A stretch of 64,000 nucleotides of DNA from an uncultured Aequorivita sp. (lineage in GTDB: Bacteria; Bacteroidota; Bacteroidia; Flavobacteriales; Flavobacteriaceae), in the NCBI GenBank assembly GCA_937125455.1, contig CAKZLK010000043.1, positions 62,001 through 126,000 on the forward strand. Direction: 5' to 3'. This document shows, in pieces, positions 51,622 through 59,536 of this stretch. Both the position numbers and the translations under genes were made by a program. The notes under the pieces were generated by a model, which saw only the letters and a list, made by a program, of their open reading frames with translations, did no database searches and was not told the DNA's origin. How positions within the stretch are numbered: the first letter of the stretch is position 1; the number at the start of each line of letters is the position of its first letter.

Positions 51622-54480
51622 ATGTCAGAAAAAAAACGTCTCTTTCTTGTTGATGCCTATGCCCTTATTTTTAGAGGATATTTCGCCTTGATAAAAAATC
51701 CACGATTAAACAGCAAAGGTCAAAATACATCCGCAATTATGGGGTTTATGAATTCACTTATAGATGTAGTGAAAAGAGAACGTCCAGACCATCTTGCCGT
51801 TTGTTTTGACAAAGGCGGCAGTGAAGCCCGGAATGAAATGTTTCCAGACTACAAGGCCAATAGAGACGAAACCCCAGACGCTATTCGGTTTGCCATCCCC
51901 TACATTTATAATATTCTTGAAGCTATGAAAATACCAATCATGGTAAAAGATGGCTTTGAAGCAGATGACGTTATTGGCACTTTAGCAAAAAAAGCTGAAA
52001 AGGAAGGCTACACCACCTTTATGGTAACTCCAGACAAGGATTTTGCGCAATTGGTTTCAGAAAATATATTCATGTACCGACCTGTTTTTGGAGGCGGTTA
52101 TGAAACTTGGGGTATTCCCGAAGTGCAAAAGAAATTTGAAGTAAAAGACCCGCTGCAAGTAATTGACTTTTTAGGAATGATGGGCGATAGTAGTGACAAC
52201 ATTCCTGGACTTCCCGGCGTGGGCGAAAAAACAGCAAAGAAATTTTTAAAAGAATTTGGTTCCATGGAAGGCCTGCTTGCAAATACTGCACAGCTAAAAG
52301 GCAAAATGAAAGAGAAAGTTGAAGAAAACGGCGAACTCGGTTTGCTGAGCAAAAAACTGGCAACTATTATGCTCGATGTACCCGTTGAATTTAACGAAGC
52401 CGATTTTGAAATGTGCCCGCCAGACACTGAAAAAGTGCTGGAAATATTTGATGAACTGGAATTTAGGAGACTAAAAGATAATTTCTTGAATGCCTTTTCC
52501 ATAGAGGGAATGGCATCTTTGGGCACTAGCCGTGTAACTCAAGAAAGCAACAACGTTACAGACACAAAACCGAAACCTGAAAAAAACAATCCTGCTGGCG
52601 AAGGTCAATTTTCACTTTTTGGCAGCGACGGCGATGCTTCGGCTGAAATAAAAAGCTACAACTCCCGCGCAACCATTGAAAACACGGAACATTTCTATCA
52701 AACCGTCCAATCCGGAATGGGTACAAAGCTTTTTCTTCAGAATTTATTGAAGCAGAAAAGCGTGTGCTTTGATACGGAAACCACGGGCCTTAATCCGTTG
52801 GAAGCAGCATTGGTTGGTATTGCTTTTTCTTGGGAAAAAGGAAAAGGCTTTTACATTCCCTTCCCAGAAAATCGTGAAGAAGCACAACAACTTTTGGAAG
52901 AACTCCGCCCGTTTTTTGAAGATGAAAGCATTCAGAAAATTGGTCAAAATTTGAAATACGACATTAAAGTATTAGCCAAATACAATATTTCAGTAAAAGG
53001 AAAATTGTTTGACACCATGCTTGCGCACTATCTCATAAACCCAGATATGCGTCATAACATGGATATTTTAAGTGAAACGTATTTAAATTATACGCCCGTT
53101 TCCATTACAGAGCTGATAGGTAAGAAAGGCAAAAACCAGTTGAACATGCGAGACGTTCCACTGGAAAAGCAAACCGAGTATGCCGTTGAGGATGCAGACG
53201 TAACGTTTCAGTTGAAGGAACATTTCGAGAAAGAATTGGGCGACGCAAACACCCAAAAACTTTTTGATGACATTGAAGTGCCTCTTTTACGAGTTTTAGC
53301 AGCTATGGAATTGGAAGGCATCAACCTCGATGAAGGATTTCTAAAAAAACTATCTAAAGAACTGGATACGGACATTCTTCAACTTGAAAAAAATATTTAC
53401 GAAGAAGCTGGTGAAACTTTCAATATTGCTTCTCCCAAGCAATTAGGCGATATTCTTTTCGGAAAATTAAAATTGATAGACAAACCAAAAAAAACCAAAA
53501 CTGGTCAATATTCAACTGCAGAAGATGTGCTTTCCTATTTGGCAAAAGACCACAAAATAATCCGCGATGTTTTGGAATATCGTGGCCTCGCAAAGCTTAA
53601 AAGCACCTATGTTGACGCCTTGCCCGAACAAGTTGAAAAATCTACTGGACGTGTACATACCGATTATATGCAGACCGTTGCAGCTACAGGCCGTTTGAGC
53701 AGCAACAATCCAAACTTGCAAAACATCCCAATTAGAACAGAGCGTGGGCGTGAAGTTCGGAAAGCATTCATTCCAAGAAACGAAGATTACGTTTTGATGG
53801 CTGCAGATTATTCGCAAATAGAACTCCGTATTATTGCAGCTTTAAGCGAAGAAGACAATATGATTGAAGCTTTTAAAAATGGCGAAGATATTCATGCTTC
53901 TACTGCTGCTAAAGTTTTCAATGTTCCTTTAAGCGAGGTTACCCGTGAGCAACGTAGCAATGCAAAAACAGTAAACTTCGGTATTATTTATGGCGTTTCA
54001 GCATTCGGACTAAGCAACCAAACCGATCTTTCCAGAGGCGAAGCAAAAGATTTGATTGAAACCTATTACAAAACCTATCCAAAACTTCGCAATTACATAA
54101 GTGAGCAAATAGATTTTGCGCGTGAACATGGATATGTTCAAACCATTTTGGGCAGAAGACGCTATCTAAAAGACATCAACGGAAGCAACCAAGTTGTGCG
54201 TGGTGCCGCAGAGCGAAACGCCGTGAATGCACCAATACAAGGAAGCGCGGCGGACATCATTAAAATTGCGATGATAAACATTCACAAAAAACTGGAGGAA
54301 GAAAACTACAAAAGCAAAATGCTCCTTCAGGTGCATGATGAACTTGTTTTCGACACCTACAAACCTGAGCTTGAAAAACTAAAAATGATGGTGAAGCACG
54401 AAATGGAAAATGCATACAAACTTACCGTTCCTTTGGATGTTGATTTGGGGGTGGGTGAGAATTGGTTAGAGGCACATTGA
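51622..54480 (+). CDS. polA: DNA polymerase I
   Basis: A 952-residue enzyme with all three domains: 5'-3' exonuclease (residues ~1-290; VDAYALIFRGYFA, GDSSDNIPGLPGVGEKTA split around the helix-hairpin), 3'-5' exonuclease (~350-540) with the DxE metal site intact at Asp384/Glu386 (CFDTETTGL), and the polymerase (~560-952) with DYSQIELR at Asp729 and VHDELVFD near the end. Proofreading should therefore be active. It acts in replication and repair. It is monocistronic as far as seen, with a small TCGC/GCGA hairpin and AATTCC-type repeats after the stop. Confidence 0.97.
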   Translation: MSEKKRLFLVDAYALIFRGYFALIKNPRLNSKGQNTSAIMGFMNSLIDVVKRERPDHLAVCFDKGGSEARNEMFPDYKANRDETPDAIRFAIPYIYNILEAMKIPIMVKDGFEADDVIGTLAKKAEKEGYTTFMVTPDKDFAQLVSENIFMYRPVFGGGYETWGIPEVQKKFEVKDPLQVIDFLGMMGDSSDNIPGLPGVGEKTAKKFLKEFGSMEGLLANTAQLKGKMKEKVEENGELGLLSKKLATIMLDVPVEFNEADFEMCPPDTEKVLEIFDELEFRRLKDNFLNAFSIEGMASLGTSRVTQESNNVTDTKPKPEKNNPAGEGQFSLFGSDGDASAEIKSYNSRATIENTEHFYQTVQSGMGTKLFLQNLLKQKSVCFDTETTGLNPLEAALVGIAFSWEKGKGFYIPFPENREEAQQLLEELRPFFEDESIQKIGQNLKYDIKVLAKYNISVKGKLFDTMLAHYLINPDMRHNMDILSETYLNYTPVSITELIGKKGKNQLNMRDVPLEKQTEYAVEDADVTFQLKEHFEKELGDANTQKLFDDIEVPLLRVLAAMELEGINLDEGFLKKLSKELDTDILQLEKNIYEEAGETFNIASPKQLGDILFGKLKLIDKPKKTKTGQYSTAEDVLSYLAKDHKIIRDVLEYRGLAKLKSTYVDALPEQVEKSTGRVHTDYMQTVAATGRLSSNNPNLQNIPIRTERGREVRKAFIPRNEDYVLMAADYSQIELRIIAALSEEDNMIEAFKNGEDIHASTAAKVFNVPLSEVTREQRSNAKTVNFGIIYGVSAFGLSNQTDLSRGEAKDLIETYYKTYPKLRNYISEQIDFAREHGYVQTILGRRRYLKDINGSNQVVRGAAERNAVNAPIQGSAADIIKIAMINIHKKLEEENYKSKMLLQVHDELVFDTYKPELEKLKMMVKHEMENAYKLTVPLDVDLGVGENWLEAH

Positions 54481-54580
54481 TCGCCTTGGAGCGAAAATTC
54501 CAAAAAAACAAATTCCAAATTCCAAAAAGACTATTTCCCTTTTGTGAAATTATATATATTGTGCCCTGAAAACCCAAATT

Positions 54581-56158
54581 ATGAAAAAGATTATTACCCT
54601 TTTCGTACTATTGCTTTCAGTATTTTCCTTTTATGCCCAAGACCCAAACATCCTTTGGCAGCGAACTATTGGTGGGAGTGGAGATGAAACACTTTATAAT
54701 ACAAAACAAACACCAGACGGTGGTTATATTGTTGGAGGAGGTTCAGGATCAGATATTTCAGGAGATAAAACTGACGCTTCCAATGGAAGTTTTGATAGTT
54801 GGATTGTAAAACTAAATTCTTCAGGAACTATTGAATGGCAGAATTCTATTGGCGGAAATGCTTCAGATGATCTTCACTCAATTGAGTTAACTTCTGATGG
54901 CGGATATATTTTAGCAGGCGAATCGACTTCAAATATTTCAGGCGATAAAACTGAAAATTCTAGAGGTTTGGATGATTATTGGATCGTAAAACTTGATGCA
55001 TCAGGAAATGTGGAGTGGGATAAAACCATTGGAGGTAGTGATTCTGAAAGTTTTCCTCAAATAAAAGTTATTAGCGATGGTTACTACATAAGTGGTGATT
55101 CCTGGTCTAATATTTCTGGCGACAAGTCAGAAAACGCAGTTGGAGATGATGATTATTGGCTATTGAAATTGGACTCTGCTGGTACTATTGTTTGGCAAAA
55201 GACAATTGGAGGATCAACTTATGATACATTCTCGTCAATGGCATTGACTTCAGATGGTGGATGTATTCTTGGAGGATATTCAGAATCCAATATTTCCGGT
55301 GACAAAACTGAAAACTCAAAAGGCGGATATGATTATTGGATTGTAAAACTAAATTCTTCAGGAACTATTGAGTGGGATAAAACTATTGGAGGAAACGAAA
55401 CAGATGTTTTGAATTCTATAATTCAAACGTCAGATAACGGTTTTCTATTATCAGGCAGATCCTCATCAGGTATTTCGGGCGATAAAACAGAAGTTTCATT
55501 AGGTGGGCCAGATTATTGGATTATTAAACTAAACTCCTCTGGAACAATAGAATGGCAAAATACTATTGGAGGCAATGATATTGACCAAGCATATTCTGCA
55601 AACCAAACCTCCGATGGCGGTTATATTATAGGCGGGTTCTCCCGGTCTGCTATTTCAGGGGATAAAACTGAAAACGGGCAAGGCAATTTCGATTGTTGGT
55701 TAGTTAAAATAAATAACGTTGGTATTATTGAATGGCAAAATACTATTGGTGGAAGTGAAATTGATGGTATAACTTCAGTTATGCAATCTTCCGATGGAAG
55801 TTATATCTTGGGAGGAAACTCACAATCAAATATATCAGGTGATAAAACTGAAAATTCTCGAGGCGGTCAAGATTTCTGGATCATAAAACACGCCCAAACC
55901 TTAGACCTCGAAGAAAACCCGTTTGCAACAGCAATAACCCTCTACCCCAGCCCTGCAAAAAACACATTACAAATCAACACCCAAGACAAAACCATAGACC
56001 AGGTTAACATTTACACAATGACGGGCAGCAAAATTTTGCAACTAGAGGTTGACACTGTTTCCCCAAGCGTGGATGTTTCCAGCTTGGCTTCGGGCGTTTA
56101 TTATGTACAACTATATTCTGGAAAAAATGTGGCGTTGAAAAAGTTTGTGAAAGAATAA
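54581..56158 (+). CDS. T9SS-exported protein with seven ~58-residue repeats
   Basis: A 525-residue secreted protein. Signal peptide (LFVLLLSVFSFYAQ), then seven repeats each beginning W-(Q/D)-x-(T/S)-I-G-G, with D-G-G-Y-I-x-G-G and I-S-G-D-K-T-E in the middle and D-Y-W-I-V-K-L at the end. This pattern looks like a beta-propeller-like or delta-60-repeat fold. The last ~80 residues are a type A T9SS sorting domain (ITLYPSPAKNTLQI, LASGVYYVQLYSG, KKFVKE). It is exported across the outer membrane and anchored or released. No enzyme motif is seen. Confidence 0.9.
   Translation: MKKIITLFVLLLSVFSFYAQDPNILWQRTIGGSGDETLYNTKQTPDGGYIVGGGSGSDISGDKTDASNGSFDSWIVKLNSSGTIEWQNSIGGNASDDLHSIELTSDGGYILAGESTSNISGDKTENSRGLDDYWIVKLDASGNVEWDKTIGGSDSESFPQIKVISDGYYISGDSWSNISGDKSENAVGDDDYWLLKLDSAGTIVWQKTIGGSTYDTFSSMALTSDGGCILGGYSESNISGDKTENSKGGYDYWIVKLNSSGTIEWDKTIGGNETDVLNSIIQTSDNGFLLSGRSSSGISGDKTEVSLGGPDYWIIKLNSSGTIEWQNTIGGNDIDQAYSANQTSDGGYIIGGFSRSAISGDKTENGQGNFDCWLVKINNVGIIEWQNTIGGSEIDGITSVMQSSDGSYILGGNSQSNISGDKTENSRGGQDFWIIKHAQTLDLEENPFATAITLYPSPAKNTLQINTQDKTIDQVNIYTMTGSKILQLEVDTVSPSVDVSSLASGVYYVQLYSGKNVALKKFVKE
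54655..55889 (+). repeat. seven coding repeats of ~175 nt
   Basis: The seven protein repeats are visible in the DNA as variants of 'ATTTCAGGnGATAAAACTGAAAA' and 'ACTATTGGAGG'. Copies differ at many third positions and are not identical, so they are old duplications under coding selection and not a recent amplification. Confidence 0.8.
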
Positions 56159-56177
56159 AAAGTATTAACCTGTCCGT

Positions 56178-56237
56178 TCGAGCGCAGTCGAGAACTCCAG
56201 ATTTTTGTATATTATAGTAGGTCTCGATTGCGCTCGA
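56178..56237. repeat. intergenic inverted repeat (TCGAGCGCAGTCGAGA type)
   Basis: TCGAGCGCAGTCGAGA (56178-56193) and its inverted copy TCTCGATTGCGCTCGA (56222-56237), one mismatch that a G-U pair tolerates, flank 28 nt. Repeats with this core are scattered in many Flavobacteriaceae genomes. Adjacent DNA (56257-56269) holds a second element that matches the insertion in the deacetylase gene. The stem has no T-run, so it is not a typical terminator. Confidence 0.7.
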
Positions 56238-56346
56238 CCAGACATAATAATATTTCAATTCTGAATTTTGAGTTTTTAGTCTTGTCTTTGATCTTGGCTC
56301 TTGTAGCAAAGCGACCATTTTTTCAAAGAAAATTTATTTCCCACGC

Positions 56347-56377
56347 CTTGCTTTTCAAATAAATAACACTACATTTG
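56347..56377 (+). promoter_or_regulatory. rplM: Bacteroidota-type promoter of rplM-rpsI
   Basis: CTTG (56347-56350) and TACATTTG (56370-56377) are separated by 19 nt, matching TTTG-N19-TAnnTTTG with one mismatch in the -33. Transcription should start near 56384, about 70 nt before the rplM ATG. Confidence 0.6.
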
Positions 56378-56380
56378 CAC

Positions 56381-56412
56381 CCCTCTTAGACAAAATCCGT
56401 TTTGTTTGAGGG
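56381..56412 (+). promoter_or_regulatory. 5' leader hairpin of rplM mRNA
   Basis: The arms CCCTC (56381-56385) / GAGGG (56408-56412) and GACAAAA (56389-56395) / TTTTGTT (56400-56406) form a stem around the loop TCCG. The hairpin lies at the very 5' end of the predicted rplM transcript. Its place fits an autoregulatory ribosomal-protein leader, but I do not recognise a named RNA family. Confidence 0.4.
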
Positions 56413-56452
56413 TGAGAAAACAATGATTTATTAACGATTGACAAAAAACTAA

Positions 56453-56908
56453 ATGGATACATTAAGTTACAAAACAGTATCTGCTAACAAGAATACCGTT
56501 GTAAAAGAATGGTTGGTAGTAGATGCGGACGGGCAAGCATTGGGTCGTCTTGCAAGCGAAGTTGCTAAATTACTTCGCGGTAAGCACAAACCTAGTTTCA
56601 CCCCTCACGTAGATTGCGGTGATAACGTAATTATTATTAACGCTGGTAAAATAAACCTTACTGGTAACAAATGGAACGACAAAACGTACATTCGCCATAC
56701 AGGCTATCCTGGTGGACAACGTAGCCTTACCGCTACTGAGATGTACAAAAAAGATCCTGCAAGGCTTGTTGAAAAAGCTGTGAAAGGAATGCTTCCTAAA
56801 AACAAATTGGGCGCGGAAATCTTCAGAAATCTTAAAGTTTATGTAGATGAAAACCACGGTCAAGAAGCACAAAAACCTAGAGCTATTAACTTTAACGACA
56901 ACAAGTAA
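56453..56908 (+). CDS. rplM: 50S ribosomal protein L13
   Basis: A 151-residue protein with the L13 core: [20 protein letters not shown] (residues 19-38), [24 protein letters not shown] and AVKGMLPKN. Length is normal. It overlaps rpsI by one base (TAATG), the conserved L13-S9 gene pair. The long 5' leader carries a hairpin. Confidence 0.98.
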   Translation: MDTLSYKTVSANKNTVVKEWLVVDADGQALGRLASEVAKLLRGKHKPSFTPHVDCGDNVIIINAGKINLTGNKWNDKTYIRHTGYPGGQRSLTATEMYKKDPARLVEKAVKGMLPKNKLGAEIFRNLKVYVDENHGQEAQKPRAINFNDNK

Positions 56909-57294
56909 TGGAGACAATTCACAAAATAGGCAGAAGAAAAACCGCTGTTGCACGTGTGTACCTTAAAGAAGGTAAGGGAAACATTACTATCAACAAGCGT
57001 GAATTGGAAAACTACTTTCCAACTGGAACACTTCAGTATAAAGTAAAACAACCTTTAACACTTACAGATAACGAAACAACTTTCGACATTACCGTAAACG
57101 TATTTGGTGGTGGAATTACCGGTCAGGCAGAAGCAATTCGCCTTGCTATTTCCCGCGCTATGTGTACGCTGAATGACGAAAACCGCGGTATCTTAAAACC
57201 AGAAGGTTTGCTTACAAGAGATCCAAGAATGGTAGAGCGTAAGAAATTCGGACAGAAGAAAGCGCGTAAGAAATTCCAGTTCTCTAAACGATAA
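56908..57294 (+). CDS. rpsI: 30S ribosomal protein S9
   Basis: A 128-residue protein with the S9 pattern: GRRKTAVARVYL at the start, GGGITGQAEAIRLAISRA, and the basic C-terminus KFGQKKARKKFQFSKR that reaches the ribosomal P site. It is translationally coupled to rplM. A strong hairpin follows 10 nt after the stop. Confidence 0.98.
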   Translation: METIHKIGRRKTAVARVYLKEGKGNITINKRELENYFPTGTLQYKVKQPLTLTDNETTFDITVNVFGGGITGQAEAIRLAISRAMCTLNDENRGILKPEGLLTRDPRMVERKKFGQKKARKKFQFSKR

Positions 57295-57304
57295 TATTAT
57301 TATT

Positions 57305-57348
57305 CAACTCACATTGGGTATCTCATTCGGGATACCCAATTACAGTTG
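57305..57348 (+). other. large hairpin between rpsI and rpsB
   Basis: A 10-bp stem ATTGGGTATC / GATACCCAAT (57313-57322 with 57331-57340) is extended by CAACT / AGTTG (57305-57309 with 57344-57348) across a 3-nt internal loop. No T-run follows, so it is a processing, stabilising or leader structure more likely than a terminator. Confidence 0.65.
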
Positions 57349-57385
57349 AAATGTTCATATTCATTATTAATTAAATAAGCTGTTA

Positions 57386-57437
57386 TCCGCCTTAGCGGAG
57401 TTAGTTTAGCATCTAAACCAAAGTCCGCCTTGGCGGA
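57386..57437. repeat. two TCCGCCTTxGCGGA palindromic repeats upstream of rpsB
   Basis: TCCGCCTTAGCGGA (57386-57399) and TCCGCCTTGGCGGA (57424-57437) are near-identical direct copies of a short palindrome, 38 nt apart, in the untranslated region before rpsB. They could pair with themselves or with each other. Confidence 0.65.
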
Positions 57438-57477
57438 TAGGTTGCTATCCTTTCACAGAACGTAAACTAAAACAAAA

Positions 57478-58362
57478 ATGGCAAAAAAAATCGAAGTAAA
57501 AGACTTACTTGAAGCTGGTGTGCATTTTGGCCACCTAACCCGCAAATGGAACCCAAACATGGCGCCGTATATCTATATGGAGCGCAACGGGATCCACATT
57601 ATAAATCTTTACAAAACTGCTGCAAAAATTCAAGAGGCTAACGAAGCCCTTAAAAAAATTGCAGCTAGTGGACGCAAAATCCTTTTTGTAGCTACCAAAA
57701 AACAAGCAAAAGACATTGTTGCTGAAAAAGCAAAGAATGCGAACATGCCTTACATCACTGAAAGATGGCCTGGCGGTATGCTTACCAACTTTGTAACTAT
57801 TCGTAAAGCCGTTAAGAAAATGGCTTCTATTGATAGAATGAAGCAAGATGGTACTTTCAACACCCTTTCAAAGAAAGAGCGTTTGGCCGTAGATCGTCTT
57901 CGTGCTAAATTGGAAAAGAACTTAGGTTCCATTTCAGATATGAGCCGTCTTCCTGCAGCACTTTTTGTTGTAGATACAACTCGTGAGCACATTGCGGTTG
58001 CTGAAGCTTTAAAGTTGAACATTCCAATCTTTGCGATGGTTGATACTAACAGTGACCCACGCGTTATTGATTATGTAATCCCATCTAACGATGATGCTTC
58101 AAAATCTATTGAAAGCATTATGAACTTTGTTTCTGAAGCTATTGTTGAAGGTCTTTCTGAAAGAAAATCTGGGAAAGATGACGATAGCGATGACGAGGAA
58201 GGAATGGAAAAAAAGGCAAAGGCTCCTAAAAAAGAAAAAGAAGTGAAAAAAGCGAAAGCTGAAGTTCCTTCAACTGACGAAGAAGATGTTGAGGCAATGA
58301 AAGAGGCAAAAGAGCCTGTGCGTCAGAAGTCGAAAAAAGAAGTTCTAAACGAAGAAGAATAA
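57478..58362 (+). CDS. rpsB: 30S ribosomal protein S2 with long charged C-terminal extension
   Basis: A 294-residue protein. Residues ~1-230 are standard S2: LLEAGVHFGHLTRKWNP, GTDNI-type segment replaced by VDTTREHIAV, ERWPGGMLTNF and DTNSDP. The last ~65 residues are a Lys/Glu/Asp-rich tail (GKDDDSDDEEGMEKKAKAPK, split here from the following basic blocks), about 40-50 residues longer than typical S2. The tail is probably disordered. The gene is preceded by a structured 183-nt leader and followed by a terminator. Confidence 0.97.
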   Translation: MAKKIEVKDLLEAGVHFGHLTRKWNPNMAPYIYMERNGIHIINLYKTAAKIQEANEALKKIAASGRKILFVATKKQAKDIVAEKAKNANMPYITERWPGGMLTNFVTIRKAVKKMASIDRMKQDGTFNTLSKKERLAVDRLRAKLEKNLGSISDMSRLPAALFVVDTTREHIAVAEALKLNIPIFAMVDTNSDPRVIDYVIPSNDDASKSIESIMNFVSEAIVEGLSERKSGKDDDSDDEEGMEKKAKAPKKEKEVKKAKAEVPSTDEEDVEAMKEAKEPVRQKSKKEVLNEEE

Positions 58363-58381
58363 TAACGGTATCTTAAAATTT

Positions 58382-58433
58382 AAAAGTCGTTTAGTTCTTT
58401 TCTTTATTGAAAATATATTGAACGACTTTTTTT
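58382..58433 (+). terminator. terminator after rpsB
   Basis: AAAAGTCGTT (58382-58391) pairs with AACGACTTTT (58421-58430). An inner TTTTC / GAAAA pair closes the long loop, and T residues follow. It would end or attenuate transcription between rpsB and tsf. Confidence 0.75.
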
Positions 58434-58459
58434 AATATTAAACTTAAAAATTTATAAAA

Positions 58460-59425
58460 ATGGCAAACATAACAGCCGCAGAAGTAAATAAACTAAGACA
58501 AGCCACCGGAGCTGGAATGATGGACTGTAAAAAGGCATTAGTAGAAGCAGACGGAAATATGGAAGAAGCAATTTCAATCCTTAGAAAAAAGGGACAGAAA
58601 ATTGCTGAAAAAAGAGCAGATCGTGACTCAAGCGAAGGAGTTGCTACAGTAAAAGTTAACAGCGATAACACAAAAGGTGTTGCTATTTCATTAAACTGTG
58701 AAACTGACTTTGTTGCCAAAAACGACACCTATGTGGAAATGGCAAACAAAATGGCTGAAGTTGCTTTGAACACTTCTTCAAAAGATGAGTTTTTAGCTGC
58801 AGATTTTGATGGAATGACCGTTGCTGAAAAATTAATTGAGCAAACCGGTGTAATTGGTGAGAAAATAGAGATTGGCGGTTACGAAATATTGGAAGCTCCA
58901 TTCGTAGGTTCTTACGTTCACGGTAACAAAATTGCTGCCTTAACAGGTCTTTCAAAAGCAGTTGATAATGCTGAGGAATTGGCTAAGGACGTTTCTATGC
59001 AAGTAGCCTCTATGGGTGCAACTACGCTTTCTTACAAAGATTTTGATCCAGAATTCGTTGCTTCTGAAACTGAAGCGCGAATTGCTGTTATCGAGAAAGA
59101 AAACATCGAGTTGGGCCGTTTGGGAAAAACGCTTAAAAACGTACCAAAATACATTTCAAGAGCACAATTAACTCCAGAAGTTTTGGCGCAAGCTGAAGCG
59201 GATGCAAAAGCTGAATTGAAAGCTGAAGGCAAACCAGAGCAAATCTGGGATAAAATTCTTCCGGGAAAATTAGAGCGTTTCATTAGTGACAACACCACAA
59301 TGGACCATGAAAAAGCGTTGCTTGATCAAAACTTTATTAAAGACGAAAAGAAAAGCGTTGCAGATTACGTAAAAACGTATGGCGATGTTGAAGTAGTTGG
59401 CTTTAAAAGAGTTTCTTTGGCATAA
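58460..59425 (+). CDS. tsf: elongation factor Ts
   Basis: A 321-residue EF-Ts. The N-terminal UBA-like helix (VNKLRQATGAGMMDCKKAL) and the EF-Tu contact TDFVAKN (in LNCETDFVAKND) are visible. The protein is slightly longer than the E. coli form (282), as is common in Bacteroidota. It recycles EF-Tu by nucleotide exchange. rpsB-tsf order is conserved, but a terminator lies between them. Confidence 0.98.
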   Translation: MANITAAEVNKLRQATGAGMMDCKKALVEADGNMEEAISILRKKGQKIAEKRADRDSSEGVATVKVNSDNTKGVAISLNCETDFVAKNDTYVEMANKMAEVALNTSSKDEFLAADFDGMTVAEKLIEQTGVIGEKIEIGGYEILEAPFVGSYVHGNKIAALTGLSKAVDNAEELAKDVSMQVASMGATTLSYKDFDPEFVASETEARIAVIEKENIELGRLGKTLKNVPKYISRAQLTPEVLAQAEADAKAELKAEGKPEQIWDKILPGKLERFISDNTTMDHEKALLDQNFIKDEKKSVADYVKTYGDVEVVGFKRVSLA

Positions 59426-59449
59426 GCTTTTAAACAAATTAATTCTATA

Positions 59450-59483
59450 AAAAAAGAGGCTGATTTATTTCAGCCTCTTTTTT
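59450..59483. terminator. bidirectional terminator between tsf and M23 peptidase gene
   Basis: A perfect 13-bp stem AAAAAAGAGGCTG / CAGCCTCTTTTTT (59450-59462 with 59471-59483) with an 8-nt loop. Both sides give T-rich ends, so it can stop tsf transcription on the plus strand and the peptidase gene on the minus strand. Confidence 0.88.
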
Positions 59484-59536
59484 ATTTAAAGATGTCTTAT
59501 TGTTTCTGTTTAGCATAAGACAAAATAAAACTTTAA

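Noticed and set aside
54655-55889. Regular repeats suggestive of a CRISPR-like array
   Set aside because: Units are ~175 nt, coding, diverged at third positions and part of one protein; no spacers or cas genes.
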